Notes: a model not told the origin generated them from the sequence alone. Shown: positions 35,683-45,900, counted from the stretch's first letter. The stretch: DNA of 64,000 nucleotides from Arthrobacter sp. EPSL27 (GCF_001512305.1 NZ_LNUT01000004.1:1105392-1169391); one strand, 5' to 3'. Numbers and translations are program-made.

Positions 35683-37229
35683 GCGATACGACTCAAACCT
35701 CCGGCCAGTTCGGCGCCGGCGAAGACGAATACACGCCCACCGGCACGGACCAGGTGGCTGAGCACCTTGCCGCCCTGGACGATGAGGAAGCAGAGCTCCG
35801 CGCGGCCTCCCTCCGGGCAGGCCTGGACGACTACGAACTCGATGAAGACGACGCCGCCCTCCTCAGCGGCGAGTACAACGACGAGGACTTCGACGGCCCC
35901 GTCAAGCTGGATCCTGTCCTGGCCATCATCGGCCGTCCCAACGTGGGCAAGTCGACCCTGGTGAACCGGATCCTCGGCCGCCGCGAAGCCGTGGTGGAGG
36001 ACACCCCCGGCGTCACGCGCGACCGTGTGATGTACTCGGCCACCTGGAACGGCCGCAACTTCACGGTGGTGGACACCGGCGGCTGGGAGCACGATGCCCG
36101 CGGCATCCACGCCCGCGTCGCAGAACAGGCCGAGATGGCTGTGGAGCTCGCCGACGCCGTGCTGTTCGTTGTGGACTCCGCCGTCGGCGCCACCGCCACG
36201 GACGAAGCTGTGGTCAAAATGCTCCGCCGCTCCAAGAAGCCGGTCATCATGGTCGCCAACAAGGTGGACGACTTTGTGCAGGAAGCCGACTCGGCCACGC
36301 TCTGGGGCCTCGGCTTCGGCGAGCCGTACCCGGTGTCCGCACTGCACGGCCGGGGCGTCGCCGACCTCCTGGACCACGTGATGGACACGCTGCCCGAGTA
36401 CTCCACGATCGAAGGCCTGGAACGTTCCGGCGGCCCGCGGCGCATCGCCCTGATCGGCCGCCCGAACGTCGGCAAGTCCTCCCTGCTGAACAAGCTGGCC
36501 GGATCCGAGCGCGTTGTGGTCGACAACACCGCCGGCACCACCCGCGACCCGGTGGATGAGTTCATCGAACTCGGCGGCCGCACGTGGCGTTTCGTCGACA
36601 CCGCCGGCATCCGCCGCCGCCAGCACATGGCCCAGGGTGCCGACTTCTACGCCTCCCTCCGGACGCAAAGCGCCCTGGAGAAGGCCGAGGTGGCCGTGGT
36701 GCTCCTCGCCGTGGACGAGGTGCTCAGCGAACAGGACGTCCGCATCCTGCAGCTGGCCATCGAATCCGGCCGCGCCCTGGTCCTCGCGTTCAACAAGTGG
36801 GACCTGCTCGACGACGAACGCCGCACCTACCTGGAGCGCGAAATCGAGCAGGACCTGGCCCACGTCGCCTGGGCGCCGCGCGTCAACATCTCGGCCAAGA
36901 CCGGCTGGCACAAGGACCGGCTGGTCCCGGCCCTGGACACCGCGCTGGAAAGCTGGGACAAGCGCATCCCCACCGGCCGGCTCAACGCCTTCCTGGGAGA
37001 GCTCGTGGCGGCGCACCCGCACCCGGTCCGCGGCGGCAAGCAGCCCCGCATCCTGTTCGGCACCCAGGCCTCCAGCCGTCCGCCGAAGTTCGTGCTCTTC
37101 ACCACCGGATTCCTGGACCCGGGCTACCGCCGCTTCATCACCCGCCGCCTCCGCGAGACCTTCGGTTTCGAGGGCACGCCGATCGAGGTCAACATGCGGG
37201 TGCGGGAAAAGCGTGGCAAGAAGCGTTAA
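35679..37229 (+). CDS. der: Ribosome-assembly GTPase Der (EngA)
   Basis: 516 aa, ATG 35679 overlapping the plsC stop. Two tandem GTPase domains: G1 motifs [17 protein letters not shown] (near 85) and [20 protein letters not shown] (near 255), with NKVD and NKWD G4 motifs. A C-terminal KH-like domain ends [11 protein letters not shown]. It acts in 50S subunit assembly. The first ~75 residues are an acidic extension typical of actinobacterial Der. Last gene of the parA-to-der run. Confidence 0.95.
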   Translation: MSDTTQTSGQFGAGEDEYTPTGTDQVAEHLAALDDEEAELRAASLRAGLDDYELDEDDAALLSGEYNDEDFDGPVKLDPVLAIIGRPNVGKSTLVNRILGRREAVVEDTPGVTRDRVMYSATWNGRNFTVVDTGGWEHDARGIHARVAEQAEMAVELADAVLFVVDSAVGATATDEAVVKMLRRSKKPVIMVANKVDDFVQEADSATLWGLGFGEPYPVSALHGRGVADLLDHVMDTLPEYSTIEGLERSGGPRRIALIGRPNVGKSSLLNKLAGSERVVVDNTAGTTRDPVDEFIELGGRTWRFVDTAGIRRRQHMAQGADFYASLRTQSALEKAEVAVVLLAVDEVLSEQDVRILQLAIESGRALVLAFNKWDLLDDERRTYLEREIEQDLAHVAWAPRVNISAKTGWHKDRLVPALDTALESWDKRIPTGRLNAFLGELVAAHPHPVRGGKQPRILFGTQASSRPPKFVLFTTGFLDPGYRRFITRRLRETFGFEGTPIEVNMRVREKRGKKR

Positions 37230-37379
37230 TTGCGACACACCTTTCCGTGACAGGCGGAAAATGTCACGGGCACCCTCCGGAGTCGTGTAAGCTTTTGGAG
37301 GTGGTTCGGCCGGACTGCTTCGATGAAATCCTTTGGATAATCCAGGGAGCGAATCGCAAGCGGAGAACGGCGGAACCAG

Positions 37380-37456
<77 letters not shown>

Positions 37457-37465
37457 ACAGAAAGT

Positions 37466-37501
37466 ACCCCGTCATTCCCGATCAGGGAATGGCGGGGTTT
37501 T
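37466..37501 (+). terminator. Terminator after tRNA-Pro
   Basis: 14-bp stem ACCCCGTCATTCCC / GGGAATGGCGGGGT (one G-T pair), loop GATCA, followed by TTTT. It ends the tRNA transcript and faces the converging glycosylase gene. Confidence 0.88.
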
Positions 37502-37551
37502 CTGCTTTCTTATGGGTTACACCGGTACGGGCCGCCCGTACCCGGCCATGC

Positions 37552-38421
37552 CTACTTCAGGAAACGCGACGTCCGCCGGTCCGCCAGGATCTTGCCCTGG
37601 GTCTGGCAGCCCGGGCAGTACTGCAGGGCCGTGTCCGCGAAGGACACCTCACGCACCGTGTCGCCGCACACCGGGCAGGCCTCGCCGGCCCGGCCATGGA
37701 CCTTCATGTGGCTGCGCTTGGCGTCCTTGAGTTCATGGGGAGCCTTGCCGCGGGCTTCGTCCAGGGCTGTCCCGAGGACGCTGTGGATGGCGTCATAGAG
37801 CCGCCGGACCGCGGCCGGGTCCAGGGAGGCGGCGAGGGCGAACGGCGAGAGCCGGGCCGCATGCAGGATCTCGTCGCTGTAGGCGTTCCCGATGCCGGCC
37901 ATCACGCTCTGGCTCCGCAGGACGCCCTTGATCTGGTGCTGGCTGGCGGCAAGGATGCCGGCCAGTGCGTCGGCGTCGAAGCCGGGGCTGAACGGATCGG
38001 GGCCGAGGGCGGCAATGCCGGGAACATCGGAGGGATCCCGGACCACGTAGACCGCCAGGCTCTTTTTTGTGCCGGCCTCGGTGAGGTCGAGGGCCAGCGG
38101 CCCGGAGCTGCTGGAAAAGGACAGCCGCGCTGCCAGGTAGCCCTTGCCGGGTTTCAATGGGCCCTCCGACGGGTTTTCCGAGAAGCGGACCCAGCCCGCC
38201 CGCGCCAGGTGGAAGACAAAGGACAGCCCGCCGGCCTCCAGGCTGATGAATTTTCCGAACCGGCGCACGCCGTTTACCGTCTGGCCCTCCAGTGCCGTAT
38301 AGGGCGGGTCGGCGGTTTTCAGCACCGCGAAAGAGGCGATCTGGACCTTCGTGACGACGGCGCCCTGCAGGTGCCGGTCCAGAAAGTCCGCGAGGGCAGC
38401 CACTTCCGGAAGTTCGGGCAT
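37552..38421 (-). CDS. Fpg/Nei-family DNA glycosylase/AP lyase
   Basis: 289 aa. The N-terminal MPELPEVAALADFLD supplies the Pro2 nucleophile and Glu3 after Met removal. The conserved Lys is in GVRRFGKFISLE. The helix-two-turn-helix is VMAGIGNAYSDEILHAAR. The C-terminal zinc finger has CPVCGDTV and YCPGCQTQG. It removes oxidised bases in base-excision repair. The sequence is divergent from typical MutM in the lesion-contact region (HLARAGWVRFS instead of HLGMTG), so substrate choice between Fpg and Nei cannot be decided here. Confidence 0.9.
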   Translation of the reverse strand: MPELPEVAALADFLDRHLQGAVVTKVQIASFAVLKTADPPYTALEGQTVNGVRRFGKFISLEAGGLSFVFHLARAGWVRFSENPSEGPLKPGKGYLAARLSFSSSSGPLALDLTEAGTKKSLAVYVVRDPSDVPGIAALGPDPFSPGFDADALAGILAASQHQIKGVLRSQSVMAGIGNAYSDEILHAARLSPFALAASLDPAAVRRLYDAIHSVLGTALDEARGKAPHELKDAKRSHMKVHGRAGEACPVCGDTVREVSFADTALQYCPGCQTQGKILADRRTSRFLK

Positions 38422-38507
38422 GGCCTAGGCTTTTCCGGCGTTTTCCATCATCGCTTCATCATGCCAGAGTCCTCCCCGGGCACCTCGGGTTATGCCTATA
38501 CTTTCAC

Positions 38508-38531
38508 CGGCGGCCCGTTCACCGGCCGCCG
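38508..38531 (+). promoter_or_regulatory. Hairpin in the gcvH leader
   Basis: 8-bp stem CGGCGGCC / GGCCGCCG with an 8-nt loop, 37 bp before gcvH. TATACT at 38497-38502 is a good -10 box without a clear -35; transcription from it would start almost at the foot of the hairpin. Confidence 0.45.
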
Positions 38532-38567
38532 AAAACATTTGGCGATTGACCCGAGGAAAGGCCCGTC

Positions 38568-38954
38568 ATGAGCATCATTCCCGAAGAGCTGTCCTACACC
38601 GCAGAACACGAGTGGGTTTCCGCCCCGAACGCCGACGGTGTCGTGCGCGTGGGCATCACCGATTTTGCCCAGGACGCCCTTGGGGACGTCGTGTATGCCC
38701 AGATGCCGGAGGCCGGGACCACCGTCAAGGCGAACGACGTCATCGGGGAGGTGGAATCCACCAAGAGCGTCAGCGACATTTACGCCCCGGTGTCCGGTGA
38801 AGTGGTGTCGCGGAACGAGGCCCTGGACACCGATTCCGCCCTGATCAATTCGGATCCCTACGGTGAGGGATGGCTGATGGAAATCAAGCTGGCGGAGGCC
38901 GACGCGATCGAGTCGCTCCTCAGTGCATCGGAGTACGAACAGCAGGTAGGCTAA
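38568..38954 (+). CDS. gcvH: Glycine cleavage system H protein
   Basis: 128 aa, ATG 38568 (GAGGAAAGG upstream). It carries the lipoyl arm shuttling aminomethyl groups between the P, T and L proteins. The lipoylated Lys is in GEVESTKSVSDIYAPVSGEV. Full length. The other gcv genes are not nearby; here gcvH heads the conserved gcvH-garA-merR-DUF151-merR order (Rv1826-Rv1830). Confidence 0.96.
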   Translation: MSIIPEELSYTAEHEWVSAPNADGVVRVGITDFAQDALGDVVYAQMPEAGTTVKANDVIGEVESTKSVSDIYAPVSGEVVSRNEALDTDSALINSDPYGEGWLMEIKLAEADAIESLLSASEYEQQVG

Positions 38955-39106
38955 AGCAAAGCCTTTTCGGATTGGGGCGCTGGGACATGGGATGGGTGAC
39001 CAGCCGGGACCACGCCCCACCCGTTGGCTGAATGCCGGAATTGCCAGGCTTTTCCGGACGGCAGCGTTGTTTGCAGGGGGGACACCTGCATCGAATGGAG
39101 GAATCA

Positions 39107-39583
39107 ATGTTTGGGCGCGAACGCAACAACACCGGTGACGGTTTTGGCACGGGTGGAGTGAAGGCTTCGGAGACCACGTCGATCAACCTCACCCCGGTCC
39201 GCGATGAGCCGACCATCACCCCAAAGCTCTCGGCTGAAGAGCGGTCCGCGGTGGAGGCCCTGCCGTATGGCTCGGCGCTGCTGGTCGCGCACAGCGGGCC
39301 CAACACCGGCGCCCGCTTCCTGCTGGACTCGGACATCACGACGGCGGGCCGTCACCCGGACGCCGACATCTTCCTTGACGACGTCACGGTCTCGCGCCGC
39401 CACGTCGAGTTCCGCCGTACAGCGCGGAGCTTCGAGGTTGTGGACACGGGCAGCCTGAACGGCACCTACGTGAACCACGACCGTGTCGACAGCGTGGAGC
39501 TGAAGTCCGGCAACGAAGTGCAGATCGGGAAGTTTCGCCTCACCTTCTACCTGAGCCCTGCCCGCGCAGCAGGCAGCGTCTGA
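39107..39583 (+). CDS. garA: FHA-domain regulator, GarA/OdhI type
   Basis: 158 aa from ATG 39107 with GGAGGA upstream. Residues 22-25 are ETTS, the double-Thr motif that PknB/PknG-type kinases phosphorylate in GarA and OdhI. The FHA domain (~50-150) has GRHPDADIFLDDVTVSRRHV and DTGSLNGTYVN, the phosphothreonine-binding loops. Unphosphorylated GarA binds and inhibits 2-oxoglutarate dehydrogenase and glutamate dehydrogenase; phosphorylation closes it on itself. The same role is inferred here. A candidate kinase is encoded at 54355-56469. Confidence 0.9.
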   Translation: MFGRERNNTGDGFGTGGVKASETTSINLTPVRDEPTITPKLSAEERSAVEALPYGSALLVAHSGPNTGARFLLDSDITTAGRHPDADIFLDDVTVSRRHVEFRRTARSFEVVDTGSLNGTYVNHDRVDSVELKSGNEVQIGKFRLTFYLSPARAAGSV

Positions 39584-39600
39584 TTCCGGGGTAGCTGCCT

Positions 39601-40323
39601 GTGGCCATGGCACAAGCGGAACGGCGCGGACCCCAGGTTCTGAACATCGGGGAAGTCCTGGCTCAACTGAGCGACGACTTCCCGAGCATGACCGCGTCGA
39701 AAATCCGGTTCCTTGAGGAAAAGGGACTCATCAACCCCCAGCGGACGCCCGCCGGCTACCGGCAGTATGCCGAGAGCGACGTCGAGCGGCTGCGCTTTGT
39801 GCTGTCCCTGCAGCGGGACCAGTACCTGCCGCTGAAGGTCATCAAGGACTACCTCGACGCGATCGACCGCGGGGAACGCCCGGACACCCTGCCCCCGGGC
39901 GTCACCGTCTCGCCGCGCATCGTCTCCGAGGAACTTGCGTCCGAGCTGCAGAGCCGGGTCCGCCGGCTCAGCGAGGAACAGCTCCGGGCCGAGTCCGGCG
40001 CCAGCGTGCCGCTGGTGGAATCGCTCCTCAGCTTCGGGCTGATCGGCCACGTCAACGGCAAGTTCGACGAGAACGCGCTCCAGGTGGCACGCGCCTGCGT
40101 CCAGCTGGAGAGCCACGGGCTGGAGCCGCGGCACCTGCGCCCGTTCCAGGCAGCCGCGGACCGCGAGTTCGGCCTGGTGGAACGCGCGGTGGCCACCCTG
40201 ACCTCCCGGAAGGACGCAGCCTCCCACGCCCGCGCCGCCGAGGCCGCCCGGGAGATCAGCGAGCTGTGCCTGACGCTGCACCGGGCCCTGGTGCAGGACC
40301 GCATCTCGAGGATGGACATCTGA
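39601..40323 (+). CDS. ftsR: MerR-family regulator (FtsR/Rv1828 type)
   Basis: 240 aa from GTG 39601; ATG 39607 is an alternative. The winged helix LNIGEVLAQLSDDFPSMTAS with KIRFLEEKGLINPQRTPAGY is MerR-like but begins with the longer loop of the Rv1828 group. A coiled helix (FVLSLQRDQYLPLKVIKDYL) follows, and then a C-terminal effector-like domain. In Corynebacterium the orthologue FtsR activates ftsZ. The call rests on sequence pattern and on position between garA and the DUF151 gene. Confidence 0.88.
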   Translation: MAMAQAERRGPQVLNIGEVLAQLSDDFPSMTASKIRFLEEKGLINPQRTPAGYRQYAESDVERLRFVLSLQRDQYLPLKVIKDYLDAIDRGERPDTLPPGVTVSPRIVSEELASELQSRVRRLSEEQLRAESGASVPLVESLLSFGLIGHVNGKFDENALQVARACVQLESHGLEPRHLRPFQAAADREFGLVERAVATLTSRKDAASHARAAEAAREISELCLTLHRALVQDRISRMDI

Positions 40324-40826
40324 TGATTGAGGTGGAGATTGTAGGCGTGCGGATCGAGCTTCCCTCCAACCAGCCGCTTGTGCTGCTTAAGGAGATCCAC
40401 GGGGAACGGCACGTGCCGATCTGGATCGGGACCCCGGAAGCCAGCGCCATCGCCCTGGCCCAGCAGGGGGTGGTCCCTCCGCGGCCCATGACTCACGACC
40501 TGCTGGTGGACGTCGTCGAAGCCCTGGGGCACACCATTGTCAGCGTCAACATCGTGGCCGTCGAGGACAACATCTTCTACGGCCAGTTGCAGTTCGACAA
40601 CGGGACCACCGTGAGTTCCCGTGCCTCCGATGCGTTGGCCCTGGCCCTCCGCGCCAAATGCAGGATCTGGTGCGCCGACGCCGTTATGGACGAGGCCGGA
40701 GTCCGCATTACCGAACACGACGAGGGCGAAGACACCCACCCGGGCCCCGCCGTCGACGAAGAAGGGGAAATGCGCCGGTTCCGCGAGTTCCTCGACGACG
40801 TCGAGCCGGAGGATTTTGCCGGCTGA
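40323..40826 (+). CDS. DUF151 (bifunctional nuclease domain) protein
   Basis: 167 aa, ATG 40323 overlapping the merR stop (TGATG). The BFN/DUF151 fold is recognised by EVEIVGVRIELPSNQPLVLL, VPIWIGTPEASAIALAQQG and the ASDALALALRAKCRIW segment. Plant homologues have nuclease activity; the bacterial role is unknown (Rv1829 position). The last ~35 residues are acidic. Confidence 0.9.
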   Translation: MIEVEIVGVRIELPSNQPLVLLKEIHGERHVPIWIGTPEASAIALAQQGVVPPRPMTHDLLVDVVEALGHTIVSVNIVAVEDNIFYGQLQFDNGTTVSSRASDALALALRAKCRIWCADAVMDEAGVRITEHDEGEDTHPGPAVDEEGEMRRFREFLDDVEPEDFAG

Positions 40827-40836
40827 CGTTCCGCCA

Positions 40837-40921
40837 ACGTTAAAGCCGAGGATGAAAGTTTCGACACGCCCCGGCAATACCCCTAACGTCTTTGACCTGA
40901 GGCCCCGGCAGGCCTAACGTC
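40837..40921. promoter_or_regulatory. Three TAACGT elements upstream of the second merR
   Basis: CCTAACGTC occurs twice as a direct repeat (40882-40890, 40913-40921, 31 bp apart), and the reverse ACGTTA lies at 40837-40842 within AACGTTAA. Such repeats are candidate binding sites for one of the two flanking MerR proteins. The remaining ~165 bp up to the gene show no other clear signal. Confidence 0.5.
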
Positions 40922-41086
40922 AGGAGTAGAAGTTCCCATTGCACGCAACGCACCGCTCAGGTCACACTGGAAGGTGCAGCCCCGGCAGAATGACACGGAT
41001 GATGTTATCCGCCCGTGGACTGCACGGCCAAGGATGACCGGTCACTGCTGCAATCTCCACAGGGAGCCCAGACAAGGAGGATCCAC

Positions 41087-41683
41087 GTGAGTCCGAAAGG
41101 CGAAGCGGGAGAGCTGAAGCACACCACGACGGCCGGCGTTGCCGTGCCCGCCAGCGGTGCCCAAGGACTGCTGTTCACCGAGGATCTCCCTGTCCTGGAC
41201 GAGGACGCGGGCTACCGCGGCCCCACCGCGTGCAAAGCGGCCGGAATCACCTACCGCCAGCTGGACTACTGGGCCCGCACCGGCCTGGTGGAACCCGCCG
41301 TCCGCGGAGCCGCCGGTTCAGGTTCCCAGCGCCTCTACGGCTTCCGTGACATCCTGGTCCTCAAGGTGGTCAAGCGCCTCCTTGATACCGGTGTCTCGCT
41401 GCAGCAGATCCGCACCGCCGTCGAGCACCTCCGGGAGCGCGGCGTCGAGGATCTCGCCCAAATCACCCTGATGAGCGACGGCGCCAGCGTGTACGAATGC
41501 ACGTCCGCGGACGAAGTCATCGACCTTGTCCAGGGCGGGCAGGGTGTATTCGGCATCGCCGTCGGCCGGGTCTGGCGCGAAGTGGAAGGCAGCCTCGCGG
41601 CGCTGCCCAGCGAACACGCGAGCGACCAGTCCTTTCCCGACGACGAACTGAGCAAGCGGCGGGCTGCCCGCAAAACCGGCTAG
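41087..41683 (+). CDS. MerR-family regulator (Rv1830 type)
   Basis: 198 aa from GTG 41087 with AAGGAGG 6 nt upstream. The winged helix spans ~45-115: GPTACKAAGITYRQLDYWAR, SQRLYGFRDILVLKVVKRLL. The C-terminal part (~120-180) ends in KRRAARKTG. It belongs to the actinobacterial MerR group next to garA/ftsR. No effector-binding cysteines are seen. Confidence 0.88.
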   Translation: MSPKGEAGELKHTTTAGVAVPASGAQGLLFTEDLPVLDEDAGYRGPTACKAAGITYRQLDYWARTGLVEPAVRGAAGSGSQRLYGFRDILVLKVVKRLLDTGVSLQQIRTAVEHLRERGVEDLAQITLMSDGASVYECTSADEVIDLVQGGQGVFGIAVGRVWREVEGSLAALPSEHASDQSFPDDELSKRRAARKTG

Positions 41684-41698
41684 GTCTATCCCACTCCA

Positions 41699-41761
41699 CA
41701 ACGCGGGGTCACTTTCCTCCCAATAATCCCTTTGGGATGGGCGCAAAGTGACCCCGCGTTG
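41699..41761. repeat. Long palindrome between merR and the ParA-like gene
   Basis: Perfect 17-nt arms CAACGCGGGGTCACTTT (41699-41715) and AAAGTGACCCCGCGTTG (41745-41761) enclose 29 nt that contain a second hairpin, ATCCC-TTT-GGGAT (41726-41738). It lies between converging genes and could be a bidirectional terminator or a dispersed palindromic element. Confidence 0.85.
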
Positions 41762-41805
41762 CTGTTGCCGGAATTAACCGGCCGGGCGGCTGAAGAGCCG
41801 GCGCG

Positions 41806-42642
41806 TCAGCGCTGGCTGCGGTCGCGGACGCTCCCGGCGGCGGCCAGGCCCTGCGGGTGCATCAGGTTTTCGAGCAGGGTGTCGAACAGGGCAGCGGCGT
41901 TCTTGGCCGATTCCCCGGGCCAGTGGTGGATGGAGTGCGCGGCACCCTGGATCTGCTGCCAGTTGGCCTGCTCGGGGATGTGCGGGGACAGGAGCAGGCC
42001 GCCGAACATGGCCTCCATCTCGGCCAGGCGGAAGGTGTGCTCCGCGGACCCCGTGCGCACCCGGTTGGCGACGATGCCGGCCGGGGACAGCTTCGGGGCG
42101 AACTCCTGCCGGAACAGCTGGATGGCACGCATGGTGCGCTCCGTGCCCGCGACGGAGAACAGGCCGGGTTCGGCGACGAGGGCGACCTTGTCGCTGGCGG
42201 ACCAGGCCATCCTGGTGAGCCCGTTCAGGGACGGCGGGCAGTCGACGAGGACCAGCTCATAACCCTGCGCGCCGGCAAGCACTGCAGAGAGGCGGCGCAG
42301 GTCGCGGCGGCCCAGGTCCGGGCGGTCATAGATGCCGGTGTAGGCCGAGCCGACGGCCACATCCAGCACGGGCTTCGCGGCGCCGGCGTTGCCCGCGCGT
42401 TCCACCCAGCCGCTGGGGACCACGTTCTCGGCCAGCCGGGCCCGTCGGGGAGACTTGAGCATCCGGCCGATGTCCTGCTGGTCGCCGGGCCGGACTCCAA
42501 GGGCCGTGCTCGCATCCGCGTGCGGATCAAGATCGACGACGAGGGTGGGGACGCCGGCGGCCAACGCCGCGGATGCCAATCCGGTGGTCACCGATGTCTT
42601 GCCGACGCCGCCCTTGAGGCTGCTGATGCTGACTACTTGCAC
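41806..42642 (-). CDS. ParA/MinD-like ATPase (orphan)
   Basis: About 278 aa from GTG 42642; TTG 42654 would add four residues. The deviant Walker A is SISSLKGGVGKTSVTTGLAS, the next motif LVVDLDPHADASTALG and Walker B VLVDCPPSLNGLTRMAW. No ParB or partner is encoded beside it. Orphan ParA-like proteins in Actinobacteria position cell poles, plasmids or other cargo; the cargo is unknown here. No ribosome site precedes the start. It diverges from pyc across 322 bp. Confidence 0.85.
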   Translation of the reverse strand: MQVVSISSLKGGVGKTSVTTGLASAALAAGVPTLVVDLDPHADASTALGVRPGDQQDIGRMLKSPRRARLAENVVPSGWVERAGNAGAAKPVLDVAVGSAYTGIYDRPDLGRRDLRRLSAVLAGAQGYELVLVDCPPSLNGLTRMAWSASDKVALVAEPGLFSVAGTERTMRAIQLFRQEFAPKLSPAGIVANRVRTGSAEHTFRLAEMEAMFGGLLLSPHIPEQANWQQIQGAAHSIHHWPGESAKNAAALFDTLLENLMHPQGLAAAGSVRDRSQR

Positions 42643-42872
42643 TTGAAAAACCAATACCTAACGCCGGTTGCCGGAACGGGGTCCTGCCGGCTCCTGCGTT
42701 CTCCGGAGCCGGGGCGTACGTGCGCCACCCACCTGTTCATCATATGTTGCCGCCCTGCCGAAACCTGCCTCATCGGGTGCCGGGGCGGCAGAACATGGAT
42801 AAGCTTTCCCCAAGGCCGCGCCCGGCCCTGCCGGTTGCAGTTGCCTGATCCGGCGTACGTGACGCACGTCGC

Positions 42873-42888
42873 TGTGACGGTCGCCACA
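42873..42888. promoter_or_regulatory. CRP/GlxR-like site upstream of pyc
   Basis: TGTGACGGTCGCCACA matches TGTGA-N6-TCACA at 9 of 10 fixed positions. It is 77 bp before the pyc start, in the 322-bp gap 42643-42964. The rest of that gap shows only the promoter-like pair at 42915-42942. Confidence 0.45.
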
Positions 42889-42914
42889 ATAGTTTGTGTT
42901 TGCCCGTGATGGTC

Positions 42915-42942
42915 TTGGACACTGTCACCAATTACCGATACA
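42915..42942 (+). promoter_or_regulatory. Possible pyc promoter
   Basis: TTGGAC (42915-42920) and GATACA (42937-42942) with 16-bp spacing, 22 bp before the pyc start codon. Confidence 0.4.
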
Positions 42943-42964
42943 CCCGCGATGATGCAGGAGAAGT

Positions 42965-45900
42965 ATGTTTTCGAAAATTCTGGTGGCCAACCGCGGCGAA
43001 ATCGCGATCCGTGCCTTCCGTGCGGGCTACGAACTCGGCGCCAAGACCGTGGCGGTCTTCCCGCATGAGGACCGCAATTCCATCCACCGCCAGAAGGCCG
43101 ACGAGGCCTATCTGATCGGCGAGGAGGGCCACCCTGTCCGGGCCTACCTCGACGTGGACGAAGTGGTCCGGGTGGCCAAGGAAGCTGGCGCCGACGCCAT
43201 TTACCCCGGGTACGGTTTCCTGTCCGAGAACCCCCGGCTGGCCCGCTCCGCCGCCGCGGCCGGCATCACCTTTGTGGGCCCGCCCGCGGAGGTCCTCGAA
43301 CTCGCGGGCAACAAGGTCGCGGCGCTGGAAGCGGCCCGCAAGGCCGGTGTGCCGGTGCTGAAGTCCAGCCGCCCCTCGAAGGACGTCGACGAACTCATCG
43401 CGGCCGCCGACGAGATCGGTTTCCCCGTCTTCGCCAAGGCCGTCGCCGGCGGCGGCGGGCGCGGCATGCGCCGCGTCGACACGCGCGAAGCCCTCCCGGA
43501 GGCGCTGCAGGCTGCCATGCGCGAGGCCGACGCCGCCTTCGGCGACCCCACCATGTTCCTGGAGCAGGCGGTCCTGCGCCCCCGCCACATCGAGGTCCAG
43601 ATCCTGGCCGACGCGGAGGGCAACGTGATGCACCTCTTCGAACGCGACTGCTCCATCCAGCGCCGCCACCAGAAGGTCATTGAGATCGCTCCGGCCCCGA
43701 ACCTGGACGAGGGCATCCGGCAGGCCCTGTACCGTGACGCCGTGAAGTTCGCCAAGGCGCTGAACTACGTCAACGCGGGCACCGTGGAGTTCCTGGTCGA
43801 CACCGTGGGGGAGCGGGCCGGCCAGCACGTCTTCATCGAGATGAACCCGCGCATCCAGGTGGAGCACACCGTCACCGAAGAGGTCACCGACGTCGACCTG
43901 GTCCAGGCCCAGCTGCGGATCGCCGCCGGGGAGACCCTGGCGGACCTCGGGCTGTCCCAGGACACCGTCCGGCTGCGCGGCGCCGCCCTGCAGTCCCGCA
44001 TCACCACCGAAGACCCCGCCAACGGCTTCCGGCCCGACGTCGGAAAGATCACCGGCTACCGTTCCGCCGGCGGCGCCGGCGTCCGGCTCGACGGCGGCAC
44101 CGTGTACTCCGGCGCCGAGATCAGCCCGCACTTCGACTCGATGCTGGTCAAGCTCACCTGCCGCGGACGCGACTACCCCACCGCCGTCGCCCGGGCGCGC
44201 CGTGCCCTCGCCGAGTTCCGCATCCGCGGCGTCTCCACCAACATCTCCTTCCTCCAGGCCGTCCTGGACGATCCGGACTTCATCGCCGGCAACGTCGCGA
44301 CGTCCTTCATCGACGAGCGGCCGGAGCTGCTCAAGGCCCGCGTCTCCGCGGACCGCGGCACCAAGCTGCTGACCTGGCTGGCCGACGTCACCGTCAACAA
44401 GCCCAACGGGGAGCTGACTGTGCACACTGACCCCGCCGGCAAGCTTCCCGCCCTGCCGAACGCCGAGGCCCGGCCCGGCTCACGCCAGCAGCTGCAGGAG
44501 CTCGGCCCGGAGGGCTTCGCGAAGGCCCTGCGCGAGCAGAACGCCGTCGCCGTCACCGACACCACCTTCCGCGACGCCCACCAGTCGCTGCTGGCCACCC
44601 GCGTCCGCACCCGGGACCTGGTCGCGGCCGCCCCCGCCGTGTCCAAGCTGCTGCCCGAACTGCTCTCGGTCGAGGCCTGGGGCGGGGCCACCTACGACGT
44701 CGCCCTGCGCTTCCTCGGCGAGGACCCCTGGGACCGGCTCGCGGCACTGCGCAAGGCGCTGCCGAACGTGTGCCTGCAGATGCTGCTCCGCGGCCGCAAC
44801 ACGGTGGGCTACACCCCGTACCCGGAGGAGGTCACGGTCGCGTTCGTCAACGAGGCCGCCAAGACCGGCATCGACATCTTCCGCATCTTCGACGCGCTCA
44901 ATGACGTCAACCAGATGGCCCCGGCCATCCGCGCCGTCCGCGAGACCGGAACGGCCGTGGCCGAGGTGGCCCTCTGCTACACCGCCGACATGCTGGATCC
45001 GGAAGAAACGCTCTACACCCTCGACTACTACCTCGAGCTGGCGCAGAAAATTGTCGACGCCGGCGCCCACATCCTGGCGATCAAGGACATGGCCGGGCTG
45101 CTGCGCCCCGCCGCTGCCGCCCGCCTGGTGACGGCACTGCGCGAACGCTTTGATCTCCCGGTGCACCTGCACACGCACGACACCGCCGGCGGGCAGCTCG
45201 CCACCCTGCTGGCCGCCGTCGACGCCGGCGTGGACGCCGTGGATGTGGCCTCCGCCTCCCTGGCCGGCACCACCAGCCAGGTCTCGGCGTCGGCCCTGGT
45301 CGCGGCCCTGGCCCACACGCCCCGGGACACCGGGCTGAGCCTGGCCAATGTCTGCGCGCTGGAACCCTACTGGGAAGCCGTGCGCCGGGTCTATGCACCG
45401 TTCGAATCCGGCCTGCCGGGCCCCACCGGACGGGTCTACCGGCACGAGATCCCCGGCGGCCAGCTCTCCAACCTGCGCCAGCAGGCCATGGCCCTGGGCC
45501 TGGGGGAGCGGTTCGAAGCCATCGAGGACATGTACACCGCCGCGGACCGCATCCTGGGCCGGCTGGTGAAAGTCACCCCGTCCTCCAAGGTGGTGGGCGA
45601 CCTGGCGCTGCACCTGGTGGGCCTCAACGCCGATCCCGCGGACTTCAACGAAAACCCGCAGAAGTACGACATCCCGGACTCGGTCATCGGCTTCCTCTCC
45701 GGCGAACTCGGTGATCCTCCCGGCGGCTGGCCGGAGCCGTTCCGCACCAAGGCGCTGCAGGGCCGCAAGACCAAGGTCCGCGATGTCGAGCTGAGCGCCG
45801 AGGACAGCGCGGCACTGAAGTCCGATTCCAGGACCGTGCAGCAGACCCTCAACCGGCTGCTCTTCGCCGGTCCCACCAAGGACTACCAGAAGAGCGTGGA

